DNA of 64,000 nucleotides, taken from the NCBI RefSeq assembly GCF_030160655.1, contig NZ_BSOT01000005.1, forward strand, positions 1,817,546-1,881,545, read 5' to 3'. Under the pieces are notes generated by a model. It did not search any database, had not been told where the DNA came from, and was given only the letters and a program-made list of their open reading frames with translations. A program made the position numbers and the translations under genes. Source of the stretch: Agaribacter marinus (GTDB lineage Bacteria > Pseudomonadota > Gammaproteobacteria > Enterobacterales > Alteromonadaceae). This document shows, in pieces, positions 36,257 through 43,827 of the stretch. Position 1 is the stretch's first letter. Every line of letters begins with the position of its first letter.

Positions 36257-36907
36257 TTACGAATTGCTGGGTTTTCGTCCTACCTCTTCTGGAATCGCTT
36301 GAGTGGATGCCCAATAAGGGTTTTCTCGCATGCGCTCATAAAAACGCACAATATTTGGAAAACGTTGCCAATCGATAGGCATTGCTGGTTGAAACATTTC
36401 TACAAGAGCGAGCGCATAATCTGCTAGTGTCCAGTCATCGCCAACAACAAATTTGCGATTCTCAAGGTGAGCCTCTAGGACTGGGCCATAGCGATCAAAC
36501 TCTTCTTTATAAAAATCGATCACTGCTTGATTGCTTTCGCCTAGACCAAACGCGGGCTTTGCCACTGCTTGAAAGGCAATAACGCCAAGCGCTTTGTTAA
36601 AGTGCGCAAGATCCCAACATAGCCATTTCAGTACTTGAGCCTTATCAGCGGCATTTGTTGGCAGAAGGCTTTGATTGGCTGCGACTTCACAAAGATACGT
36701 ATTAATTGCATTTGACTCCCAAAGTACAAGCTCTCCGTCTACCAATGTAGGAGATTGTCCATTTGGATTGAGCTTGAGATATTCAGGGTCTCGCGTCGCG
36801 CCTTCAAACATATCAAGCCATATCAGTTCTGGCTCTAATCCTAGATGGCGGACAACAGAGAGTACTTTTCTACCATTGGGCGAACCGTTGATGAGATAGA
36901 GTTTCAT
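36257..36907 (-). CDS. Glutathione S-transferase family protein
   Basis: 216 aa from the ATG at 36907, which has AAGGAA upstream and gives the usual start MKLYLINGSPNGRKVLSVVRHL. The thioredoxin-fold N-terminal domain has PNGQSPTLVDGELVLWESNAINTYL (cis-Pro and the glutathione-binding E-S pair). The helical C-terminal domain has GDDWTLADYAL. It likely detoxifies electrophiles. It is divergent from an HxlR regulator, and the spacer holds a long inverted repeat. Confidence 0.87.
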   Translation of the reverse strand: MKLYLINGSPNGRKVLSVVRHLGLEPELIWLDMFEGATRDPEYLKLNPNGQSPTLVDGELVLWESNAINTYLCEVAANQSLLPTNAADKAQVLKWLCWDLAHFNKALGVIAFQAVAKPAFGLGESNQAVIDFYKEEFDRYGPVLEAHLENRKFVVGDDWTLADYALALVEMFQPAMPIDWQRFPNIVRFYERMRENPYWASTQAIPEEVGRKPSNS

Positions 36908-36937
36908 TGGGTATTCCTTATAGATATATGAGGCCAT

Positions 36938-37010
36938 TAGTTAACCACTTGCAAAAAGCAAGTAATTAAAGCTTAAGTTAACTACTTTCTTTTTGCAAGT
37001 TAATTAACTA
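36938..37010. promoter_or_regulatory. Inverted repeat operator between GST and HxlR genes
   Basis: The left arm 36938-36958 (TAGTTAACCACTTGCAAAAAG) and the right arm 36989-37010 are inverted copies with a one-base gap and two mismatches; the core ACTTGCAAAAAG is exact. The position is in the divergent spacer of an HxlR regulator and GST, as expected for the regulator's own site. Confidence 0.6.
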
Positions 37011-37020
37011 TGATATTTCC

Positions 37021-37425
37021 ATGAAAAAGAAATCACGCTCATCCTGCCCAATAAATTTTGGGCTTGAAATTTTTGGTGACCAATGGAGCTTGATGATTGT
37101 TCGAGACATCGCGTTCAATCAAAAAAGCACCTATGGCGACTTTTTAGACGCTGCCGAAGGCATTTCGACAAACATATTAGCCAAGCGCTTGGCATATTTA
37201 GTGGCGTCAGGTGTACTGACAAAACGTAAATGCCCTGAGAATGGCCGAATTATTCACTATGGCCTGACGGACAAGGGAAAATCATTGATACCTATCTTGC
37301 TCGAAATGATTGTCTGGGGAGCAGATCATGGTGAACAAAACCCTGAATTGCTTGCTTGGGCAGCATCTATTCGTACTGACAGAGAGCAAGCTTTAAAGGA
37401 AGTACTGGCAATGATTGGTGATTAA
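37021..37425 (+). CDS. HxlR-family winged-helix regulator
   Basis: 134 aa. The family pattern is clear: CPINFGLEIFGDQWSLMIVRDIAF (with Cys near residue 8), GISTNILAKRLAYLVASGVLTK as recognition helix and wing, then NGRIIHYGLTDKGKSLIPILLEM. HxlR regulators often respond to electrophiles or redox stress. The divergent GST is the probable target through the inverted repeat at 36938-37010. There is no clear Shine-Dalgarno, only ATATTTCC before the ATG. Confidence 0.88.
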   Translation: MKKKSRSSCPINFGLEIFGDQWSLMIVRDIAFNQKSTYGDFLDAAEGISTNILAKRLAYLVASGVLTKRKCPENGRIIHYGLTDKGKSLIPILLEMIVWGADHGEQNPELLAWAASIRTDREQALKEVLAMIGD

Positions 37426-37467
37426 GGGAAAAGAACGCTTGGCTGCTCTCAAGTGATGAATATAAAG

Positions 37468-37566
37468 GGATGCGCAATCCGCCAATTTCATTTTCATAGC
37501 CGTACGTTTAGCCTCGATAAGTTTGCCCAGGTTTGCTGAATCAAGGATTATGTGCGTTTCGGGCAT
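37468..37566 (-). pseudogene. N-terminal relic of a HipB/XRE-type antitoxin
   Basis: From an ATG at 37566 (minus strand) 33 codons read MPETHIILDSANLGKLIEAK and then RTAMKMKLADCASL. This resembles the start of HipB-like XRE proteins (strand, LGxLIRAxRKAxGLT helix). Similarity then stops, and no HTH recognition helix or HipA gene follows, so this is a decayed fragment. Assignment is tentative. In the rest of the 477-bp spacer (37426-37902) I see only short frames without ribosome sites. Confidence 0.35.
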
Positions 37567-37846
37567 ATTCGATTATGCCATTTGTTTACCCATACCATTT
37601 ACTCATAATCACCACTATCGGTGTATTTTATACTTCCACATAAATGAAGAATGGAGGATCTACTAGTTACTAGTATTAGCTGCGTGAAAATTTCAAGCTT
37701 ATTAATGTAGCCTCGTTACCCTTTCGTAAATCGCGATATTCTGCAAAATTTATATTTAATTTAGAAAAATATTGGAACAAATTCAGCATTGTTTTCACTT
37801 TTTCACATACTGTTGCTTTGCGCACAGGCGCTTCTCAAAAACAAGC

Positions 37847-37869
37847 TCAACTCATTGTACTTGAGTTGA
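37847..37869. promoter_or_regulatory. Palindrome upstream of the haloalkane dehalogenase
   Basis: TCAACTCA (37847-37854) and TGAGTTGA (37862-37869) are perfect inverted arms around 7 nt, 33 bp ahead of the start codon. A TTGACT -35-like box overlaps the right arm. Possible operator. Confidence 0.4.
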
Positions 37870-37902
37870 CTAAGATTGCTTTGTTAATTAAAAGGAAGAT
37901 GT

Positions 37903-38934
37903 ATGAAATATTTAGCGGTATTGGGCTTATTCTGGGTGATCATTTTGTCTCTACCATCAGTAAATGCAATGGATAACAAATTAGACAAGGATGTCGAATT
38001 AGCTCGTCACGACTTTCCCTACCCATCAAAATACGTAAAAGTAAAAGGTGCTAACATGCACTATGTTGATACTGGTAGCACCGGTTCGACTATCGTGATG
38101 TTGCACGGTCAGCCATCGTGGTCATATTTGTGGCGAAATGTTATTCCTCATCTAGAAGATAAGCATAGAGTTATTGCCCTAGACCTAATAGGTTTTGGTA
38201 AGTCAGATAAGCCCGATATTGGCTATACAGTGCCAGAACACGCAGAGTATCTTCAGGGATTTATGGATGCGCTAAAACTCAAAGACGTGACCTTAGTTAT
38301 TCATGATTGGGGGTCTGTGCTTGGCTTCGACTATGCAGCAAATAATCCAGACAATGTGAAAGGTATTGCATTCATGGAGGCACTAGTACCTGTGCCACCG
38401 GCTGAAGCGCCCTTCTCTCCAGAAAAACCCAAATTAAGTAACCATTCTCCGTCATTATTTGAGCAATTCTTTCCTATCATGGGGCAAATCAAATCAGGTG
38501 ACATGGAATTAGCAAAAAAGCTCATCTTCGAAGAAAATGTATTTTTGGAAAAAGCGATGCTGCCAAGTATACAAGACTGGCTGACTGAAGATGAATTGAA
38601 TGCTTATCGCGAACCTTTCGCCAATGGTAAAAGCCGCCTACCGATGCTTCAGTTTGCTTTGGATGCGCCTGTCGATGGAAAAAACCCAAAATATGTCATG
38701 GATATGGTTCACAAGTACACACAATACTTACATACTCAAAAAGACCTCCCCAAATTATTACTCCATTTAGATAAAGGCTGGGTTGTCCAACGATGGGCTG
38801 TTGAGTGGCAGAGACAAAACCTTAAGGACATCACAATTTACAATATGGGTTCAGGCGGCCACTTCATGCAAGAGCACAACCCAGATGGCATTGGGTCTGC
38901 CATTGCGCTGTGGATGGACAACAACAATTTATAG
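37903..38934 (+). CDS. Haloalkane dehalogenase (exported, HLD-II-like)
   Basis: 343 aa alpha/beta hydrolase. A signal peptide (MKYLAVLGLFWVIILSLPSVNA) implies a periplasmic enzyme, unlike classical DhaA/LinB. The oxyanion motif reads HGQPSWSYLWRN, with Gln70 where HLD-II enzymes have the halide-binding Asn. The nucleophile is Asp135 followed by halide-binding Trp136 (VIHDWGSVLGF), the acid is Glu159 (IAFMEALVP) and the base is His320 (GGHFMQEHNPDG). The D-H-E triad and Trp fit HLD-II. Expected reaction: hydrolysis of haloalkanes to alcohol and halide. The Asn-to-Gln change may alter halide binding, or mean another hydrolase activity. AAAGGAAG precedes the ATG. Confidence 0.8.
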   Translation: MKYLAVLGLFWVIILSLPSVNAMDNKLDKDVELARHDFPYPSKYVKVKGANMHYVDTGSTGSTIVMLHGQPSWSYLWRNVIPHLEDKHRVIALDLIGFGKSDKPDIGYTVPEHAEYLQGFMDALKLKDVTLVIHDWGSVLGFDYAANNPDNVKGIAFMEALVPVPPAEAPFSPEKPKLSNHSPSLFEQFFPIMGQIKSGDMELAKKLIFEENVFLEKAMLPSIQDWLTEDELNAYREPFANGKSRLPMLQFALDAPVDGKNPKYVMDMVHKYTQYLHTQKDLPKLLLHLDKGWVVQRWAVEWQRQNLKDITIYNMGSGGHFMQEHNPDGIGSAIALWMDNNNL

Positions 38935-38957
38935 CCGATTAACCCTATTCTATTTGT

Positions 38958-38977
38958 CCGAGAGCAATAGCGCTCGG
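38958..38977 (+). terminator. Possible terminator after haloalkane dehalogenase
   Basis: CCGAGAGC and GCGCTCGG pair with one mismatch over AATA, 24 bp past the stop, followed by a loose T-rich stretch. Confidence 0.4.
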
Positions 38978-38993
38978 GCATTTGTAGCTTTTA

Positions 38994-39119
38994 CTACACA
39001 TATTTTATGAGTATACGCCGCTGACGTGGGTTGCCCACCAGCCATTGTGCGAGTGCCGATAGACCATCAAAGCCCATGTGCATATCAGTATTTCCCGCAC
39101 ACAGCAACACTGTAACGGC
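38994..39119 (-). mobile_element. Relic of IS66-family orf2 (TnpB)
   Basis: The minus strand reads AVTVLLCAGNTDMHMGFDGL then SALAQWLVGNP before losing similarity. This matches the conserved N-terminal region of IS66 TnpB (LxxGxTDMRKGFDGLxxLV). The usual RK is changed to HM, the frame is open on both sides for only ~41 codons, and no IS ends or tnpA/tnpC are near. It is an old fragment and marks this interval as an insertion hotspot. Confidence 0.6.
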
Positions 39120-39199
39120 CTAATGATCTTGATCACCTCGTCATCTTCTTGAAATAACATTTATTGATAATTCGTCATCGAATTCTTGCAGAAACCATA

Positions 39200-39595
39200 C
39201 TAAATACGTGTAAACGCTTTAACAAAGTTTTTTGGGGTTTTATGAAAGCGAATATGGCTATTCGAATTTAGACGTTTTCGATTTTGCCTAAATGGTCGAA
39301 TGACATAACCCCAATTTCCAGTTTTTGAGAAGTAAATGACATAATCAATGTTGGCATCGCCCCATTTATTTTCAACGAAAATGTTTTCGTCATGAGAACC
39401 TGTCGTTTTCACTTGAATCCGATAAAACGTTTCGCTATCCGAGATTACAAAATCTGTTTTAAGGCCGTGATCTATCATAGGAATAAAGACATCCCATCCA
39501 TCATTTAACAACCAACTTGCCGCTAAGGTTTCATAAGATAGGTTTTTGTAATGTTTAAGAGATTCGGTTTTGGGACATGAGTTTTTTATAGGCAT
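39200..39595 (-). CDS. Solitary PD-(D/E)XK nuclease-like protein
   Basis: 131 aa from the ATG at 39595; a GTG 10 codons upstream is possible. The fold core is visible: SYETLAASWLLNDGWDVFIP (helix with Glu, then strand), DHGLKTDFVISDSETFYRIQVKTTGS (Asp, then QxK). This matches the group I intron/PDDEXK_5-type endonuclease family. Such small stand-alone nucleases occur in islands and as intron homing enzymes. No intron or methylase is adjacent. It is located between the IS66 relic and the direct-repeat-flanked cassette. AT-rich and likely horizontally acquired. Confidence 0.6.
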   Translation of the reverse strand: MPIKNSCPKTESLKHYKNLSYETLAASWLLNDGWDVFIPMIDHGLKTDFVISDSETFYRIQVKTTGSHDENIFVENKWGDANIDYVIYFSKTGNWGYVIRPFRQNRKRLNSNSHIRFHKTPKNFVKAFTRI

Positions 39596-39850
39596 AGTGT
39601 ATCCAATAAATAATTGATGTCGCACGCCAGATAATGGCTGTCTGTTTGCGAACAGAGTATCCTTAAAGAATTACTCCCAATTAATTATCACCGTATATCC
39701 TTTGCAGATCATACCTAATAGAAAGGCTGCCAGCCTCACGCTTCCTCTTACTGAATTACACGCGTTAATACTATTATCAGACATATTTGCCTGTGACAAA
39801 GCTTGTGCTTAAAATAACAATATAAAATCATGATGGCAACTAACTATAAA

Positions 39851-39915
39851 TAAAAAAGGAACATACGCCGCTAAAGAATCTAGCGATGACTAAACAGCCA
39901 TCAGTGTCAACGATT
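39851..39915. repeat. Left ~60-bp direct repeat of the NTPase cassette
   Basis: It shares with 44484-44537 the string CATACGCC-CTAA-GAA-CTAGCGATG-CTAAACAG-CATCA in the same orientation, about 80% identical over ~60 positions. Each copy has a GATGxCT-AAAC-AGxCATC hairpin core. It bounds a 4.6-kb segment with the pldA relic and the YobI-like gene. Confidence 0.75.
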
Positions 39916-39997
39916 AGACCTTGTTATAGACTAGTTACTGCTGACTAGCATGCCTGAACTGGCAACCATTTAAAGGTGTGTTGGCTGCACGGTTACT

Positions 39998-40060
39998 ATT
40001 GGTTATTGGTTATTGGTTATTGGTTATTGGTTATTGGTTATTGGTTATTGGTTATTGCTT
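39998..40060. repeat. Heptanucleotide tandem repeat (ATTGGTT)9
   Basis: Eight perfect head-to-tail copies of ATTGGTT (39998-40053) are followed by a ninth with one change (ATTGCTT). On the minus strand a 36-codon hydrophobic frame without a start (KNRLFFVFFSALMV...) stops in the last unit. The spacer 39626-40322 otherwise shows no gene. Confidence 0.95.
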
Positions 40061-40322
40061 TTTGCTATGCAAGTAATCTTGCAGTACGGCAAGGGCAATA
40101 ATTACCATTAATGCACTAAAGAAAACAAAGAATAACCTATTTTTTAAAAAAAACAGGGCGTTTTATAGACGCTTTCTATCATACATTACCTTGAAGTACT
40201 GGCCTGCTATTGATACTAATAGTTAACAGTAAATGCTTCAGCATAAAAAATCTTCTCTACATCAGATACATATTGTTATAGGATAATTTTAAAAAGTAGA
40301 TCTATATCAAAGAACTAACATT

Positions 40323-40631
40323 ATGCAGAAACGATACTCTATTCTTCGTGGTACGTTAGTCTTTACATTAGCTACTTCAATTTCCCATGCAGAAAACATT
40401 GTTGAAGCATCCGCAATGCAAATATTCGATAATGGAGAAGGCAACCCAGACATCGATAACTTTTTAGGCCATTACTAACTAGGTATGGTCCACAAATAGA
40501 ATGACATGGAATTTAGTATCGGCGACCGTCACAATTATTCCACGAGCAAAGACTCTGCTGAGTTTGGGCTCACCTTTCCGTTAAGGGGTAAATTGAGAGG
40601 GTATGCCAAGCCTAAAAGATTACAATCTTAG
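40323..40631 (+). pseudogene. pldA: Degraded phospholipase A1 (pldA)
   Basis: An ATG and signal peptide (MQKRYSILRGTLVFTLATSISHA) lead after ~20 residues into GNPDIDNFLGHY. Then, in the same frame but through a TAA (40476) and a TAG (40497), it continues LGMVHK and NDMEFSIGDRHNYSTSKDSA-EFGLTFPLRGKLRGYAK. This matches the C-terminal part of outer-membrane phospholipase A (DNPDIxxYMGYxEL ... GxELGLSYP). The active-site region (~170 residues) and the last strand are gone. An internal deletion plus two nonsense mutations make it a clear pseudogene. Confidence 0.75.
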
Positions 40632-40845
40632 TAAAACATGCTTTTGCTTAGGTATCGCCCTAAATAACGCGCTTTAAGCACGACGAGGAAAATCTGTAGT
40701 GGAGATAATGTCGCAACTCTTTACCTATTATATATTGCTTGTTGTTGGGGACTTATTCTCATACCGAATTAGAACACTGCCATTCACCTCAACAATGATT
40801 CGCTAACGTCGAGTCACAATATAATATTTTTGTCATGAGGGTTTC

Positions 40846-43827
40846 ATGGAAGAGAAAAATAAAAGCAAAAACTTATTTATTGACCTAGCGCCGGTATCCC
40901 GTAACCTCAAAGATAGTATTTATCAAAAAGCTTTTGATTTTTGTATCGGTCAAAAAGGAATAAATAACATAGCACTAACTGGCCCTTACGGTTCCGGGAA
41001 AAGCAGTATCCTGAGAGGAATAACCGAAGAAAGAGAAAGTAGCCATGCGAATACAACTTTAGAGATTTCTCTCGCATCTTTTGAGTCAGAAACGGAGCCC
41101 AGCGATGCTCAGATCGAACTGAGCATTCTTCAACAAATGATATACAGCTCCTCGTCAGATAAGCTTCAGTCTTCACGCTTTAAAAGAATACGGACACCCA
41201 AACAGCCAACAATTGTCGCTTGGTTGGTCTTTCTTTGGCTTTTAGGCCTATTAATAGCTTTTAGCCACTGGAAAGAGATATTTAGCTTGCCTATGTGGAC
41301 AACGGAGTTCTGGATGGCCTTTTTATTAATCTTAAGTGTCGTATTAGGTACGAGAGGCTTGATCGAGTCTATTTATAAGGCATTTTTTGGCATCCCGCTA
41401 AAGAAAATATCCTTGAAAAACTTGGAACTCGAAAAAAGTGAAGATGAAAGCTCTATTCTCAATAAATATCTAGATGAAATCTTATACTTCTTTGAGCAAA
41501 CCAATTATAACTTGGTTGTATTCGAAGATATTGACAGGTTTAACTCCCCTTCCATATTTATAAAGCTTCGTGAGTTAAATACCTTAATCAATCAAAATGA
41601 AGATATAAATTCAAAACGACAAATACAGTTTTTATACGCGCTAAAAGATTCCATGTTTAGCGAAAGAGAGCGAACAAAGTTCTTTGAATTCATCATCCCT
41701 GTAATACCCATAATAGGATTGTCTAACTCCTCCGATTTAATTAAAAAGAGAGTGATAGCAATACCTGGTTTAGAGCAAAAATTAGATACTTCTTTTATTC
41801 GTGATGTGTCTGAATTTCTTAATGATGCAAGATTGCTCAACAACATATTTAATGAGTTCTTGATTTACCTTGAAGAAATTAACGACCAAAACCTCAATGT
41901 TAATTCCTTGCTCGCCACAATGATATATAAAAATGTCTACGGGATTGACTTTGAAGCACTCCATGATTCGCAAGGTGTATTATTTAATATTGTAAATCAA
42001 CAAAATGCCTTGATTCAAAGAAAAAAAGAATCTCTACGTGAAAAAGTTCAAATAATAAAAAATAGAATTATCGCAGCCAATTTAAGCAATGCAAGATCTG
42101 AAAAAGAACTCGTATCCGCATTCGTAGGAACGATAATTAAAAGCGCTATACAGCCCTCTATTGCTGTGCACGTTGAAGGAAAACATATAACTTTCTCTGG
42201 AATGAAACTAGCTAAAGATCTGGAACCACTGAAATCCGTCAGTACAATTTATACTACCGACTCCCCTAACCGCCAACCTGGCTGGTCTACCGGCAAATCA
42301 TTTAATGATATTGAAAAAGAAATTGATCCGGAATATTCATTTGAAGAACGACTTAAGCAAATCAATGACCGTACGGCGGAGCAAAAAACGTTATTGCAGA
42401 GAAAAATTATAATACTGGAAAAGGAAATAATTCAAGCAGAAGGGCTTCCTTTACACCATTTACTGAAAAACAACCCTCAACTGATTGATAGCTGTATCCA
42501 AAACGAAAAGTTAAATACTAAGCTGTTTCAAGAGGACTTAGGATTATTCCGCTTTCTCTTGTTCAGCGGCTACTTGGGCGAACATTATTACTTGTATACA
42601 TCGATTTTCAGAGAAGATGATAATTGGAGCGCTAACGATCGCAGATTCTTTACAACGCTTAAAGGCCGCTTAACACCGGAAATTGATATGCCTTTAGATA
42701 ACCCTAAGGAAGTGTGTGACAGGCTTCAACTAAGTGATTTCAGCGATAAATATATTCTGAACTTAGATTTATTTGAATACCTGCTTGGATACGACAATGT
42801 CGATTTAAAATATTTGGATCTTGTCTTAAGCTGTTTGGTAGAGTACTACGAGAGTGCGTATGGTGAATCATTTATGTTGCAATACTTACTTAATAAACCA
42901 AATCATAAAAGGTTTTTCGAAGTACTAATTGAGCACTGGCCAGACTACTTGAAAACCTGCTTGTTCTCGAATAATTCTGACTTCGAGATATCTAAACTCT
43001 TGGATTGTGTCGACTACCTAACAATAAAAGAGCAGGAGGGATTAAAGTATTTAATCAAGCATATTGAAAGGTCAACAGCGGCTATATTTTCAAATAGTGA
43101 ATCACCTGCGCCCAGTTCAAATAGCTACGAATTGTTAAAATCACTTCAGGTTAAAATATCAAATTTAACATCCGTGGATACCAATAGTGACTTGATAAAT
43201 TTCACAATAGAAGAGTCATTATACGAGATAAATCTAAATAACATATTGTATATTTTAGGACGAAAGGGGATAAACTCGCAAGAAGCTCGCAACAGTACTC
43301 TCTCTATGATTATGAAAAATAATCATCATGCCCTATCAATCTACATACGTGAAAATGAAGCCGAATATGTGGAAAAGGTTATGTTGGATAACCCTGACAA
43401 CACTCAGGAGACAAAAGATACGATCAAAAGCCTTTTGCGCAGTGATAAGCTATCAACTGAGCTGATAAAAAATGTTATTTCACATCAAGATTATATTTTT
43501 AAATCCCTAGAAGAACTCTCAGAGCACCTATGGGCACATGTACTTAGGACCAATAAAATTTCGCCCACATGGCAGACGATGTACCAATGTTATAAATCAA
43601 AAATAACAGCAAATGAAAATATTGATATCTATCTAGATGTCAAAGCCAATAGTGAAAAGCTTGCTACTTTAGATTACAACTTAGACAGTTTTGAAATCGA
43701 ATTCCGGCAATATATTTTCAACAACTCGAATATCAACGATGAGTCTTATATACAACTTAACACCAAAATAGGAGGTGACTGGACAAACTTTCCTTCAGAA
43801 ATTTCAGAAGAAAAAAACTGCTGTTAG
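40846..43827 (+). CDS. YobI-like P-loop NTPase with membrane helices (frame 1)
   Basis: 993 codons. DLAPVSRNLKDSIYQKAF leads to Walker A GPYGSGKS (46-53). Two membrane helices (~122-140 and 155-170) lie between Walker A and Walker B LVVFEDIDRF (223-232), the KAP/YobI-type topology. KFFEFIIPVIPIIGLSNSSD follows, then ~650 mostly helical residues with a hydrophilic coiled stretch near 380-540. Family members are unstudied large NTPases, and relatives with membrane-inserted P-loops have been proposed as phage-exclusion proteins. The frame ends in EEKNCC just after an A_AAA_AAC heptamer, and the next frame continues the protein. Spacing upstream is AT-rich and no partner gene is apparent. Role as defence is inference. 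Confidence 0.7.
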   Translation: MEEKNKSKNLFIDLAPVSRNLKDSIYQKAFDFCIGQKGINNIALTGPYGSGKSSILRGITEERESSHANTTLEISLASFESETEPSDAQIELSILQQMIYSSSSDKLQSSRFKRIRTPKQPTIVAWLVFLWLLGLLIAFSHWKEIFSLPMWTTEFWMAFLLILSVVLGTRGLIESIYKAFFGIPLKKISLKNLELEKSEDESSILNKYLDEILYFFEQTNYNLVVFEDIDRFNSPSIFIKLRELNTLINQNEDINSKRQIQFLYALKDSMFSERERTKFFEFIIPVIPIIGLSNSSDLIKKRVIAIPGLEQKLDTSFIRDVSEFLNDARLLNNIFNEFLIYLEEINDQNLNVNSLLATMIYKNVYGIDFEALHDSQGVLFNIVNQQNALIQRKKESLREKVQIIKNRIIAANLSNARSEKELVSAFVGTIIKSAIQPSIAVHVEGKHITFSGMKLAKDLEPLKSVSTIYTTDSPNRQPGWSTGKSFNDIEKEIDPEYSFEERLKQINDRTAEQKTLLQRKIIILEKEIIQAEGLPLHHLLKNNPQLIDSCIQNEKLNTKLFQEDLGLFRFLLFSGYLGEHYYLYTSIFREDDNWSANDRRFFTTLKGRLTPEIDMPLDNPKEVCDRLQLSDFSDKYILNLDLFEYLLGYDNVDLKYLDLVLSCLVEYYESAYGESFMLQYLLNKPNHKRFFEVLIEHWPDYLKTCLFSNNSDFEISKLLDCVDYLTIKEQEGLKYLIKHIERSTAAIFSNSESPAPSSNSYELLKSLQVKISNLTSVDTNSDLINFTIEESLYEINLNNILYILGRKGINSQEARNSTLSMIMKNNHHALSIYIRENEAEYVEKVMLDNPDNTQETKDTIKSLLRSDKLSTELIKNVISHQDYIFKSLEELSEHLWAHVLRTNKISPTWQTMYQCYKSKITANENIDIYLDVKANSEKLATLDYNLDSFEIEFRQYIFNNSNINDESYIQLNTKIGGDWTNFPSEISEEKNCC
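43812..43818 (+). promoter_or_regulatory. A_AAA_AAC slippery heptamer at the frame junction
   Basis: In the upstream frame the codons read GAA AAA AAC, so the X_XXY_YYZ heptamer is exactly in register for -1 slippage. The two frames overlap only in 43779-43827, and the heptamer is inside. ACTCTT-AACA-AAGAGT (43845-43860) forms a small hairpin 27 nt downstream. A GGAGGT is 36 nt upstream, further away than usual for stimulators. Confidence 0.5.

Noticed and set aside
37660-37835. ~50-codon minus-strand frame (MLNLFQYFSKLN...)
   Set aside because: There is a start but no ribosome site or family; it could be a gene relic, but I cannot support it.
39998-40060. Possible CRISPR array
   Set aside because: The units are 7 bp, directly adjacent with no spacers, and there are no cas genes. 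It is a simple tandem repeat.
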